Positions 24,570 to 31,730 of a stretch of 35,739 nt of DNA are shown piece after piece (position 1 is the stretch's first letter; each line of letters starts with the position of its first letter). The DNA lies in the NCBI GenBank assembly GCA_910586355.1, contig CAJUHJ010000024.1:1-35739 (forward strand), given 5' to 3'. Below the pieces are notes generated by a model. The model made no database searches, was not told the origin of the DNA, and saw only the letters and a list, made by a program, of their open reading frames with translations. Both the position numbers and the translations under genes were made by a program. The stretch is from an uncultured Lachnospiraceae bacterium. Its GTDB lineage: Bacteria; Bacillota; Clostridia; Lachnospirales; Lachnospiraceae.

Positions 24570-25018
24570 TTGAAAATATACTATAAAAATTATGAGAGCA
24601 AAGGGAAAAATATGGATTCTATCTGTTTGGAAATGATACATTGTGATTGTGAAAAACAGTTAAAGCAGCTTTTAGGAGTTGGAATATATAGTACAGTGAA
24701 ATCTATTGAATGTAACATTACACAGAAAGTAAGTGGAGAAGCTGCCCTGCAAGAATTGAGATTCTAGAAAGAACACAATATCCGTGTTATGGTTCTGGAA
24801 TTACCTACAACTTTGATTGTTTTATCAAGTATGGAAAATTCAATGGCTCGTATGATGATGGAGACCATAAACAATATGATGATTGAATTATATGCAAGTA
24901 TGGCTCGAGCAGAGATTGAGAAGAAAGAAAAAAGAAATCCTTTAAACTTATGAGAGAATTAGGACTGTCAAAACCTACCTTCTACCGTTATAAAAAACAG
25001 ATTGAGAAAGGATGTTGA
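24570..25018 (+). pseudogene. Decayed serine recombinase (resolvase family)
   Basis: Three frames together give a broken recombinase. The first piece ends with VSGEAALQELRF at a TAG (24765-24767). The same frame then continues with KEHNIRVMVLELPTTLI, NSMARMMMETINNMMIELYA and RAEIEKKEKR, which read like the catalytic domain's C-terminal half and long helix of a small serine recombinase. A shifted frame gives the C-terminal DNA-binding helix-turn-helix (SFKLMRELGLSKPTFYRYKK) up to TGA 25016-25018. The N-terminal part with the catalytic serine is not recognisable, and about 50 residues between helix and HTH appear deleted. It is a non-functional remnant of a mobile element. Confidence 0.75.
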
Positions 25019-25022
25019 TGAT

Positions 25023-25292
25023 ATGGCATCAGTAAAAAGAATTGAACATAAAAGTGGCAGAATCGTCTATTGTGTTGTGATATGTCTGGGATATGATAAA
25101 AAAGGAAACATTAAAATATGCTATGGATATTGAAGTTAAAATCAAGTATGGATATGACCCTGATGCAAAAAAGATGTCCTTTGAAAATTTTCAGAGAAAT
25201 GGTTGGAAAGTGTGAAATCTGAATTAGTATACAGTACCTATGAAAATTATGTGAATGATTATACAAAATCCCACAAGGTAGATACCAAGTAA
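25023..25292 (+). pseudogene. Decayed tyrosine integrase, N-terminal fragment
   Basis: ATG 25023, with GAGAAAGGATG upstream, begins an arm-binding domain typical of Tn916/phage-type integrases (MASVKRIEHKSGRIVY, then a GYDKKG turn). A frameshift follows; a second frame gives AMDIEVKIKYGYDPDAKKMS, and a third gives the start of the core-binding (SAM-like) domain, FSEKWLESVKSELVYSTYEN, up to TAA 25290-25292. The catalytic domain with the R-H-R-Y residues is missing altogether. Position beside tRNA-Thr suggests the element entered at that tRNA. Confidence 0.75.
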
Positions 25293-25326
25293 AACTTTTT
25301 TGAGTTTAAGAGAGTGTAAAAAATAA

Positions 25327-25355
25327 TTGAGAAAACGATACAAGCATAGTATAAT
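25327..25355 (+). promoter_or_regulatory. Promoter of the CHAT operon
   Basis: TTGAGA (25327-25332) and a perfect TATAAT (25350-25355) with a 17-base spacer. The predicted start near 25362 leaves a leader of about 185 bases before ATG 25547. Confidence 0.8.
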
Positions 25356-25361
25356 ATAACA

Positions 25362-25546
25362 AAAAATGACATCTATCAGAGATGACATAGTAGATAAGTT
25401 TGACTAACGTTTATTTTGGCTGCGGTCGAAGGGTCGCGTTATGCATAAGTTGTAACGCCAGTTTCAAATTAGTAGGTCAGTTTCTGGTTAATTTTTCCCG
25501 TGAATCATAAATATGTCTTTTGTAAAACAGAAATGGAGGAATTAGC
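25362..25546 (+). promoter_or_regulatory. Long structured 5' leader of the CHAT operon
   Basis: The untranslated leader is unusually long for this window. It holds a direct repeat ATGACAT (25366-25372 and 25382-25388) that also brackets a small hairpin (CATCT/AGATG), then a hairpin GCGTTA (25436-25441) with TAACGC (25453-25458) around an ATGCAT palindrome. AAATTA and TAATTTTT near 25466-25496 could form a weak A/U stem with a T-run. No known riboswitch class is recognised. A regulatory role is inference. RBS GGAGG lies eight bases before the ATG. Confidence 0.4.
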
Positions 25547-28500
25547 ATGCAACTACAAATCTATCACAGTGGATGGCGGGACAGCCTGCCAATGTTTGAA
25601 GTTGTCCGTAGTACAGATATGAAGCGCACAACTGCGATACAGGTACCATCTCCTATGACATTTCCGGTAATTAATCGCCCTGCAGACATGCTCCTGCCAG
25701 AACTGCGTTGGTATATGGAAGATTATTTGCGGACTCCTTTTGGCGCATACCGGAAAAAGACAAAAGATATCGTGGAAACGGTACAGGAGTGGGGAAAAGC
25801 GGTGTTTGATATGCTGTTTACCGGATATGCGCGAGATTGGTACCAAGAGGTCAAAAGGAAGAACTTTGCGGATTTTCGGCTCAAAATCGTCAGTGATTCT
25901 CCTGAAATTATGTCCTGGCCATGGGAAGCTCTCTACAGCGAAGAGGATGGTTATCTGGCATTGAGCTGTTGTATAGACCGTCAGCTTTGTACCGTTGGCG
26001 ATCCAATTCCATTGCCTGATAACTTGGCACAGGATGCTATACATATCCTCTATATTCTTTCACGTCCCAAAGACGGACAGGAGGTTGGGTATCATACACT
26101 GGCGAGCAGTTTGATAGATTATAGCGACAGCAGCAAGATCCCTGTTGCTATTGATGTTTTGCGTCCGCCAACCTTTGATCAGCTGCGAAAAACATTGCAC
26201 GATCATCCCGGCTACTACCACATCGTACATTTTGACGGACATGGCGGCTATGGGGAGCTTTCTTTAGAGCCGTTCATTACTGATTACGCTTCGTCCGAGG
26301 GACTGCTGGTTTTTGAAACCAATGAGGGGGATTCGGATCCTATTGAGACAACACGCCTGTCCCAACTGTTGGCGGAATACAATATCCCAATCATGGTAAT
26401 GAATGCCTGTCAATCCGGCATGATTGATGAACATGCGCGGGATCCTTTTGCAAGTGTGGCCACAGGAATGTTAAAAGCTGGGATTCGCAGCGTGGTCGCT
26501 ATGGGTTACAGCTTATATGTAAGCGGTGCACGGGAATTTATTCCCGCTTTCTATGAAAGCCTGTTTTCTAATGGAAAGATATCTGAGGCTGTGCGGGCTG
26601 GCCGCTGCCAGATGTTTCGCCAGCCCGACCGAACCTGTGTCATTGGTAAAGAAAGGCTTCCGGACTGGCTTGTACCTGTTTTATATCAAAATCTGCCTGC
26701 TCAGGAAGAGATTCTGCCGACGATTACACCTTGCAGAAATGCTGGGGAAAAGAATGAATATCTGCCGGATGAGGTACGGGAAATCGGCGACTATGGATTT
26801 ATTGGCAGAGGGGACTGCATCCAAAGGCTGGAACAGGCGGTGTTTCGTCAGCCGCAGGCCGGCTTGTTGATTCACGGTCAGATCGGCATTGGCAAGACGA
26901 CATTGGTAAAAGGATTCTTACAGTGGCTCCAGAATACAGGAGGTCTGTGCGCACAGGTGTTCTGGTTCGATTTCCGGGAGATTTATTCAGCAGAGTATAT
27001 AATTGACACGTTAATCAGTGCGCTCTGTGATTTCAAAATGGTAGCCAGCAAAATGGATGAAAAATTGGCATTTCTGGTTAATGCCATGCGTGCCGACCAA
27101 TATCTGGTTGTTTGGGACAACTTCGAGTCAGCTACAGGCAATGAGCATATAGGAAATAACTCACAATTAAAGAAAGCGGATCTCAAAATTTTAGAAACAT
27201 TGTTAAAAAAATTGCGCGGTGGGCGTACAAAGATATTAATCACCAGCAGCTCGCAAGAAAAATGGCTTCAAGTCCAATCCTGTTTCCGTATCCGACTAGG
27301 CGGGCTGGCCGGGGAAGAGTTATGGGAATATTGCAACGCTGTTGTGCGGGACTTGGGTCTGAATCTGAATCGTAATGATCCATGCTATCGAGGCCTTCTG
27401 GAAAAACTGTGCGGTAACCCTCTGGCAGTTCGGGCAATTTTGCTGCAGCTAAACGAAAAAAGTGCAGAACAGTTATTGCAGGAGCTGGACACTATTTTTG
27501 CAGGAGCGGAAGGTGATGAAAGTACCAGACGTCTTCAGGTAGCCTTTTCTGTTTTTGGGAAGAAACTTTTAGAACGGTTTCTGCCTATCTTGCAAGTCAT
27601 CGGATTGTTTGAGCATTATATTATGACAGAATATGTGGAAAATACGCTGTCTGCCGCAGGAATATCCGTGGAAGGAACTGCCATTACCGAATGCTTTCAC
27701 ATTTTGGAGAATGCCGGTTTCTGCACTGAAATATACGAACATATATTTCTTATGCATCCCGCACTGCGCAGCTATCTTTTGGATCATGCTTCAGCTCCGG
27801 AACAGCTACAGCGTAGCTTTGTGAAAACGATGAAAGATTTTACGGTCGCCTTTGAAAATGAGGAATCATATATCGGAGAATATTACTGTAAACATAATCT
27901 TGCAAATGTCTATCACGCAAAACAGTTATCCGAACTGCTGGGGATGAATGAAGATGCGCTTACAATTACACATAGTATGGGCTGTTTGTTCTGGAAGCAG
28001 CGCCGGTTCGCAGATGCGTATCCATTGTTTCTTGAAGCGGTAGAAAAAGCAAAGATTTGCGATAATATTATAGAAATGGCCAGAGCCTATTATCATTTGG
28101 GCTTGATCGCCAGGGAGTATCGGGACTACAATGAGGCTGAATCATGGTGTCAGAAATCGCTTGAGATATCTAAAAAACAGGAAAATGCATTCGGGGTCAC
28201 TCTTGCGTACCATCACTTGGGGTTGCTAGCTGAGGAGCAGAACAATTTTAAAATCGCTGAAGACCATTATCAAGAGGCCCTTAAAGTTGCTGTGGCTAAT
28301 GGATTTGAAAATGAACAGGTCGGGATATGTCATCAACTGGGTAATTTAGCTGAAATTCAGAGGAATTCTCAAGCGGCGGAATTCTGGTATGGAAATTCTC
28401 TGAATCTCCAAGAAAAGTTAGGAGATAAAGTTAAGGTCGCTGCCACATACCATCAATTGGGTATCATTGCCCAGAGACAGCGTGATTTTCCAAAGGCGAA

Positions 28501-29311
28501 AGACATGTATTTGAAAGCCTTAAAAATCAAAAAAAAATACTGCTTGGAGTACGATGCAGCTGTCACAGCTCAAAATTTAGGTACACTTGCCTGTGATCAA
28601 GGCAATTACAAAGAAGCGGAAGGCTGGTATAAGAAAGTCCTTGCGGTTTTTGAAAAACAGGATGACAAATACCATATGATTGACCTATACAATAATCTGG
28701 GCTTGCTGGCTTATCAACAAGAAGATTTTAAAACAGCAGAAGATTGGTGGAGACTGGCGCTTGGACATGCAAAGGGTCTGAAAGAGGAACAGCTTGAGGC
28801 TGGGATCTGTTGTCATCTTGGCATGCTGACAGCCGACCGGAATAACTTTGAAACGGCAGAAAACTTATATAACCGTGCTCTTGATATCCATGAACAAAGA
28901 AAGGACATGCATGGAATAGCTACAATATATCATCAAATAGGCATACTGGCCCAAAAGCAGATGGATTTTGAAAAAGCAGAAGAAAATTACAAGAAGGCTC
29001 TTGAGATTTTCTCCAAATGCAGGGATATGTATAGTGCTGCTCGGTCATGCCACCAGTTGGGCAGGATTGCGGAGGAGCAACATGATTTTTTCCGAGCGGC
29101 GGATTTTTTCATGAATGCACTCATTCAATATCAGTCTTGGGAGAATTCTGACATGATAACATATGTCCTTATTGATTACATTAGAATTCAAAATCGGGCG
29201 ACTAGCGCTGAAAGCAAGGAACTACGCAAACTTTGGGAAAGCCGCATGCCAAAAGATTTAACAGTTCTCTTAGATCAAGTGGAGGTATATTACAATGACG
29301 CAATCAAATGA
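25547..29311 (+). CDS. CHAT protease - STAND NTPase - TPR protein
   Basis: A 1254-residue multidomain protein. Residues about 1-400 contain a CHAT (caspase-like) protease: the MSWPWEALYSEEDGYLAL motif, catalytic His232 in HIVHFDGHGG and Cys288 in VMNACQSGM. Residues about 415-660 form a STAND/NB-ARC-like NTPase with FIGRGDCIQRLE, Walker A GQIGIGKTT (Lys450), Walker B LVVWDN (Asp524) and a sensor-like TKILITSSSQ. A winged-helix-like part follows (about 680-780). Residues 804-1203 are ten tandem 40-residue TPR units with a YHxLGxLA...F..AE..Y..AL consensus. All catalytic residues look intact. By analogy with other STAND sensors, the TPRs would detect a trigger, the NTPase oligomerise and the CHAT domain cleave a target. 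The downstream gene overlaps by 17 bases. Codon choice is richer in CTG, GCC and CGG than in neighbours, which with the integrase remnants suggests transfer. There is no signal peptide or membrane helix. Confidence 0.9.
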   Translation: MQLQIYHSGWRDSLPMFEVVRSTDMKRTTAIQVPSPMTFPVINRPADMLLPELRWYMEDYLRTPFGAYRKKTKDIVETVQEWGKAVFDMLFTGYARDWYQEVKRKNFADFRLKIVSDSPEIMSWPWEALYSEEDGYLALSCCIDRQLCTVGDPIPLPDNLAQDAIHILYILSRPKDGQEVGYHTLASSLIDYSDSSKIPVAIDVLRPPTFDQLRKTLHDHPGYYHIVHFDGHGGYGELSLEPFITDYASSEGLLVFETNEGDSDPIETTRLSQLLAEYNIPIMVMNACQSGMIDEHARDPFASVATGMLKAGIRSVVAMGYSLYVSGAREFIPAFYESLFSNGKISEAVRAGRCQMFRQPDRTCVIGKERLPDWLVPVLYQNLPAQEEILPTITPCRNAGEKNEYLPDEVREIGDYGFIGRGDCIQRLEQAVFRQPQAGLLIHGQIGIGKTTLVKGFLQWLQNTGGLCAQVFWFDFREIYSAEYIIDTLISALCDFKMVASKMDEKLAFLVNAMRADQYLVVWDNFESATGNEHIGNNSQLKKADLKILETLLKKLRGGRTKILITSSSQEKWLQVQSCFRIRLGGLAGEELWEYCNAVVRDLGLNLNRNDPCYRGLLEKLCGNPLAVRAILLQLNEKSAEQLLQELDTIFAGAEGDESTRRLQVAFSVFGKKLLERFLPILQVIGLFEHYIMTEYVENTLSAAGISVEGTAITECFHILENAGFCTEIYEHIFLMHPALRSYLLDHASAPEQLQRSFVKTMKDFTVAFENEESYIGEYYCKHNLANVYHAKQLSELLGMNEDALTITHSMGCLFWKQRRFADAYPLFLEAVEKAKICDNIIEMARAYYHLGLIAREYRDYNEAESWCQKSLEISKKQENAFGVTLAYHHLGLLAEEQNNFKIAEDHYQEALKVAVANGFENEQVGICHQLGNLAEIQRNSQAAEFWYGNSLNLQEKLGDKVKVAATYHQLGIIAQRQRDFPKAKDMYLKALKIKKKYCLEYDAAVTAQNLGTLACDQGNYKEAEGWYKKVLAVFEKQDDKYHMIDLYNNLGLLAYQQEDFKTAEDWWRLALGHAKGLKEEQLEAGICCHLGMLTADRNNFETAENLYNRALDIHEQRKDMHGIATIYHQIGILAQKQMDFEKAEENYKKALEIFSKCRDMYSAARSCHQLGRIAEEQHDFFRAADFFMNALIQYQSWENSDMITYVLIDYIRIQNRATSAESKELRKLWESRMPKDLTVLLDQVEVYYNDAIK

Positions 29312-29711
29312 ATTTACTCAACAAGCTAAAGAAAACGCTCTGTGGGCTATGGCCTGGCAGACAATGGAGTTTCAGAAATTTTATGAACAATATCTAAATC
29401 AAGTGAGCCCGGAAGTGTCTTTACCTGTGGGATTTGTAGATAATGTGTTTGTTGTCATGGAATCAGATCCAAAAACTGGAGTAATGGTTAAGAATTATGC
29501 AAAAAATGCACAGTATACAGGAACTTTCGCAGTTCCTGTTATTGCTGGGGCAGGAATTGTGATTGCTGCGCTTTTTTTACTGGGCACACATATTAAATTC
29601 TACCGGAATTCCGATGGGAAATGGGAATTTTTGGTAGAACATACTGCAGCGCAAAGCGAAATATTGGAAAAAATTGTAGAGGCACTTGTCAGAATAATGA
29701 ATAGCAAGTAA
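29295..29711 (+). CDS. Small hydrophobic partner of the CHAT-STAND-TPR protein
   Basis: Protein of 138 residues that I cannot assign to a family with confidence. Residues 1-40 are helical and aromatic-rich (ALWAMAWQTMEFQKFYEQYL). Residues 77-98 are a glycine/alanine-rich hydrophobic stretch (TFAVPVIAGAGIVIAALFLLG), then two short strands (HIKFYRNSDGKWEFLVEH, 99-116) and a final amphipathic helix (SEILEKIVEALVRIMN). This order, a hydrophobic helix, a strand pair around a DG turn and a helix, recalls effector-associated constant component (EACC1-like) proteins of CHAT/caspase conflict systems, but that is weak inference; a single-pass membrane effector is the alternative. GGAGGT lies nine bases before ATG 29295, inside the CHAT gene, so the two are translationally coupled. 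No signal peptide is seen. Confidence 0.75.
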   Translation: MTQSNEFTQQAKENALWAMAWQTMEFQKFYEQYLNQVSPEVSLPVGFVDNVFVVMESDPKTGVMVKNYAKNAQYTGTFAVPVIAGAGIVIAALFLLGTHIKFYRNSDGKWEFLVEHTAAQSEILEKIVEALVRIMNSK

Positions 29712-29740
29712 AGATAATAGAATGGGATTTATTTGGATAT

Positions 29741-29756
29741 TAAATACGCGTATTTA
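29741..29756. repeat. 16-base perfect palindrome after the CHAT operon
   Basis: TAAATACGCGTATTTA is its own complement, 30 bases after the operon's last stop, and is followed by TTTTAT. It can form a short hairpin with a CGCG loop (weak terminator) or be a protein-binding dyad. Confidence 0.5.
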
Positions 29757-29774
29757 TTTTATCGCAGAATATAA

Positions 29775-29876
29775 TTTCAGGTTAGTAATGGACTAATTTC
29801 CATATTAACAGAATTACATACAAGATATGAGGGCACACATTCTTTTGCTGATGGGAATGGCAGAGTGAGTCGGTAA
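29775..29876 (+). pseudogene. Fic-domain remnant
   Basis: A 33-codon open fragment reads LISILTELHTRYEGTHSF followed by ADGNGRVSR and a stop. It contains the complete Fic active-site motif HxFxDGNGRxxR, and the preceding ELHTRYEGTH matches the helix before that motif in Fic proteins. No start codon with an RBS and no further Fic sequence are present in bases 29712-29925. It is a small leftover of a Fic/Doc-type gene, probably once part of this island. Confidence 0.7.
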
Positions 29877-29925
29877 ATTATGTTTAAAATAAGACTGTCT
29901 TTTTGTAAATCTAGACATAAAAATA

Positions 29926-29996
29926 AGCGGGTGATGGGAATCGAACCCACGTATCTAGCTTGGAAGGCTAGTGTTCTACCATTGAACTACACCCGC
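29926..29996 (-). tRNA. tRNA-Gly (anticodon TCC)
   Basis: Read on the minus strand: acceptor GCGGGTG with CACCCGC, anticodon loop CTTCCAA, and T-arm GTGGGTTCGATTCCCAT. 71 bases. It is 29 bases downstream of tRNA-Phe and co-transcribed with it. Confidence 0.96.
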
Positions 29997-30025
29997 AAAA
30001 AAATATGAAATTAATTGGAAACTAG

Positions 30026-30098
<73 letters not shown>

Positions 30099-30119
30099 TC
30101 TTGCCTAACAGCAAAATTA

Positions 30120-30148
30120 ATCATACATGAAAATAAAGGATTTGTCAA
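30120..30148 (-). promoter_or_regulatory. Promoter of the tRNA-Phe / tRNA-Gly pair
   Basis: On the minus strand, a perfect TTGACA (plus-strand 30143-30148) and TATGAT (30120-30125) are separated by 17 bases, 21 bases before the tRNA. Confidence 0.8.
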
Positions 30149-30236
30149 TAAAAACCAGAAAAATTTTTTGGGAAATTTTCGGAAGGTAAAATTGTTTGCT
30201 GAAAAGAATATATATCTGGTTTTTTTGGACAAGCTA

Positions 30237-30245
30237 TGATATAAT
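30237..30245 (+). promoter_or_regulatory. Extended -10 promoter of the phosphofructokinase gene
   Basis: TGATATAAT is a full extended -10 element (TGN plus TATAAT) 41 bases before ATG 30287. The -35 position is poor, as is common with extended -10 promoters. Confidence 0.6.
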
Positions 30246-30286
30246 AAAAAATGTTAGAGTAAAAAAATAGTAATGGAGGAAATTGT

Positions 30287-31522
30287 ATGAAAGGAAATGT
30301 TATTGTAGGACAATCCGGCGGGCCAACCGCTGTTATCAATTCCAGTTTGGCAGGAGTTTATAAAACTGCTCTTGCGTGTGGAGCAGGTAAAGTGTATGGT
30401 ATGCGTTACGGAATCGAAGGATTATTGGCAGAAAAGTATGTAGATTTGTCTGAGTACTTAAAGAGTGATTTAGACGTTGAGATTTTAAAACATACGCCGG
30501 CTTCTTATCTTGGTACATGCCGTTATAAACTTCCGGCTTCTGAGGGAAATGAAGAACTTTATGAAAAGATTTTCACAATTTTAGATAAATTGGAGATTGA
30601 AGTGTTTACGTATATCGGAGGCAATGATTCTATGGATACGATCAAACAGCTTTCCGATTATGCTGCTGCACATGGAAAATCCCAGAGATTTATGGGTGTT
30701 CCAAAGACGATTGATAATGACCTTCCAATTACAGACCATACGCCGGGCTTTGGAAGCGCAGCAAAATATATCGCTTCTTCTGTAAAAGAAGTAATCTGCG
30801 ACGGCAGAGGATTTGCAAATACGCCAATGGTGACGATTATTGAGATAATGGGACGTAATGCGGGCTGGCTGACTGGCGCGGCAGCGCTTGCAAAAGGCGA
30901 GGACTGTGAAGGAGTGGATTTGATTTATCTGCCGGAAGTTCCATTTGATACAAAAGAATTTACTGCAGAAATCAAAGAACTTATGAAGAAAAAGAGCACA
31001 ATCTTTGTTGCAATTTCAGAAGGTATCCGTACAGCGGACGGCACATATATCAGTGAAATGGGCGGCGGTTCTGATTATGTGGATGCATTTGGACATAAAC
31101 AGCTTGCAGGTTCTGCAACATACCTTGCAAACTTAGTTGGAAGTGAAATCGGCTGCAAGACACGTGCAATCGAATTCAGCACGCTGCAAAGATGTGCTTC
31201 CCATATGGCTTCTTTGACAGATATTAACGAAGCATTTATGGCAGGCGCGGCAGCAGTAAAAGCGGCAGATGAAGGCGAGACAGGTAAAATGCCGGTTATC
31301 GAGCGTGTATCTGACAATCCGTACCGCACATCTACAAGTGTTTATGATATTCATAAAATTGCGAATGTTGAGAAAATGGTTCCAAGAGAATGGATTAATG
31401 AAAAAGGCAATGGTGTAACAGAAGATTTTATCAAATATGCAATGCCGTTAATTCAGGGTGAATTTACAGGTATTATGGTAAATGGCTTACCAAGACACCT
31501 GCGTCTGGATGATGGAAGATAA
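30287..31522 (+). CDS. pfp: 6-phosphofructokinase, probably pyrophosphate-dependent
   Basis: Phosphorylates fructose-6-phosphate in glycolysis. The 411-residue protein starts with NVIVGQSGGPTAVINSSLAG. Two donor-determining positions point to PPi rather than ATP: GGNDS (111-115) has Asp where ATP enzymes have Gly (GGDGS), and GVPKTIDNDL (137-146) has Lys where ATP enzymes have Gly (PGTIDND). The MGRNAGWL motif that binds fructose-6-phosphate is present. Its length is longer than ATP-type PfkA (about 320). The donor prediction follows known sequence rules and has not been tested here. RBS GGAGG precedes ATG 30287; a strong terminator follows. Confidence 0.92.
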   Translation: MKGNVIVGQSGGPTAVINSSLAGVYKTALACGAGKVYGMRYGIEGLLAEKYVDLSEYLKSDLDVEILKHTPASYLGTCRYKLPASEGNEELYEKIFTILDKLEIEVFTYIGGNDSMDTIKQLSDYAAAHGKSQRFMGVPKTIDNDLPITDHTPGFGSAAKYIASSVKEVICDGRGFANTPMVTIIEIMGRNAGWLTGAAALAKGEDCEGVDLIYLPEVPFDTKEFTAEIKELMKKKSTIFVAISEGIRTADGTYISEMGGGSDYVDAFGHKQLAGSATYLANLVGSEIGCKTRAIEFSTLQRCASHMASLTDINEAFMAGAAAVKAADEGETGKMPVIERVSDNPYRTSTSVYDIHKIANVEKMVPREWINEKGNGVTEDFIKYAMPLIQGEFTGIMVNGLPRHLRLDDGR

Positions 31523-31553
31523 ATAAGGATTGACAATTCGTTAGTTTGTACAA

Positions 31554-31598
31554 AAAAACATGATTATTTCGTCAAAATGATGAAATAATCATGTTTTT
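31554..31598 (+). terminator. Terminator of the phosphofructokinase gene
   Basis: ACATGATTATTTC pairs perfectly with GAAATAATCATGT, with flanking A- and T-runs that extend the stem to 17 bases (31554-31570 and 31582-31598). Confidence 0.9.
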
Positions 31599-31730
31599 CA
31601 TAAGGTGTTCGTTGAATCAACAAGAATTTATTATATTTTTTGTGTAGTTCTCGAATAGTAAAAACAGCAGATAAATGTTAAAGTAATAGAAGATGAAATG
31701 AAGTACAAACTTATTTAGGAGGATTAAGTA

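Noticed and set aside
25547..29311. Type III-E CRISPR-associated TPR-CHAT (Csx29-like) protein
   Set aside because: No CRISPR array or cas gene is present, and the domain order CHAT-NTPase-TPR differs from TPR-CHAT.
29295..29711. Bacterial gasdermin as the CHAT protease substrate
   Set aside because: Known bacterial gasdermins are about 250 or more residues with a beta-rich pore domain; this protein has 138 residues and a different layout.
24336..29942. Shared T-arm sequence of tRNA-Thr and tRNA-Gly as attachment-site repeats
   Set aside because: GGTTCGATTCCC is common to tRNA T-arms in general and the two are in opposite orientation, so it is not evidence of att sites.
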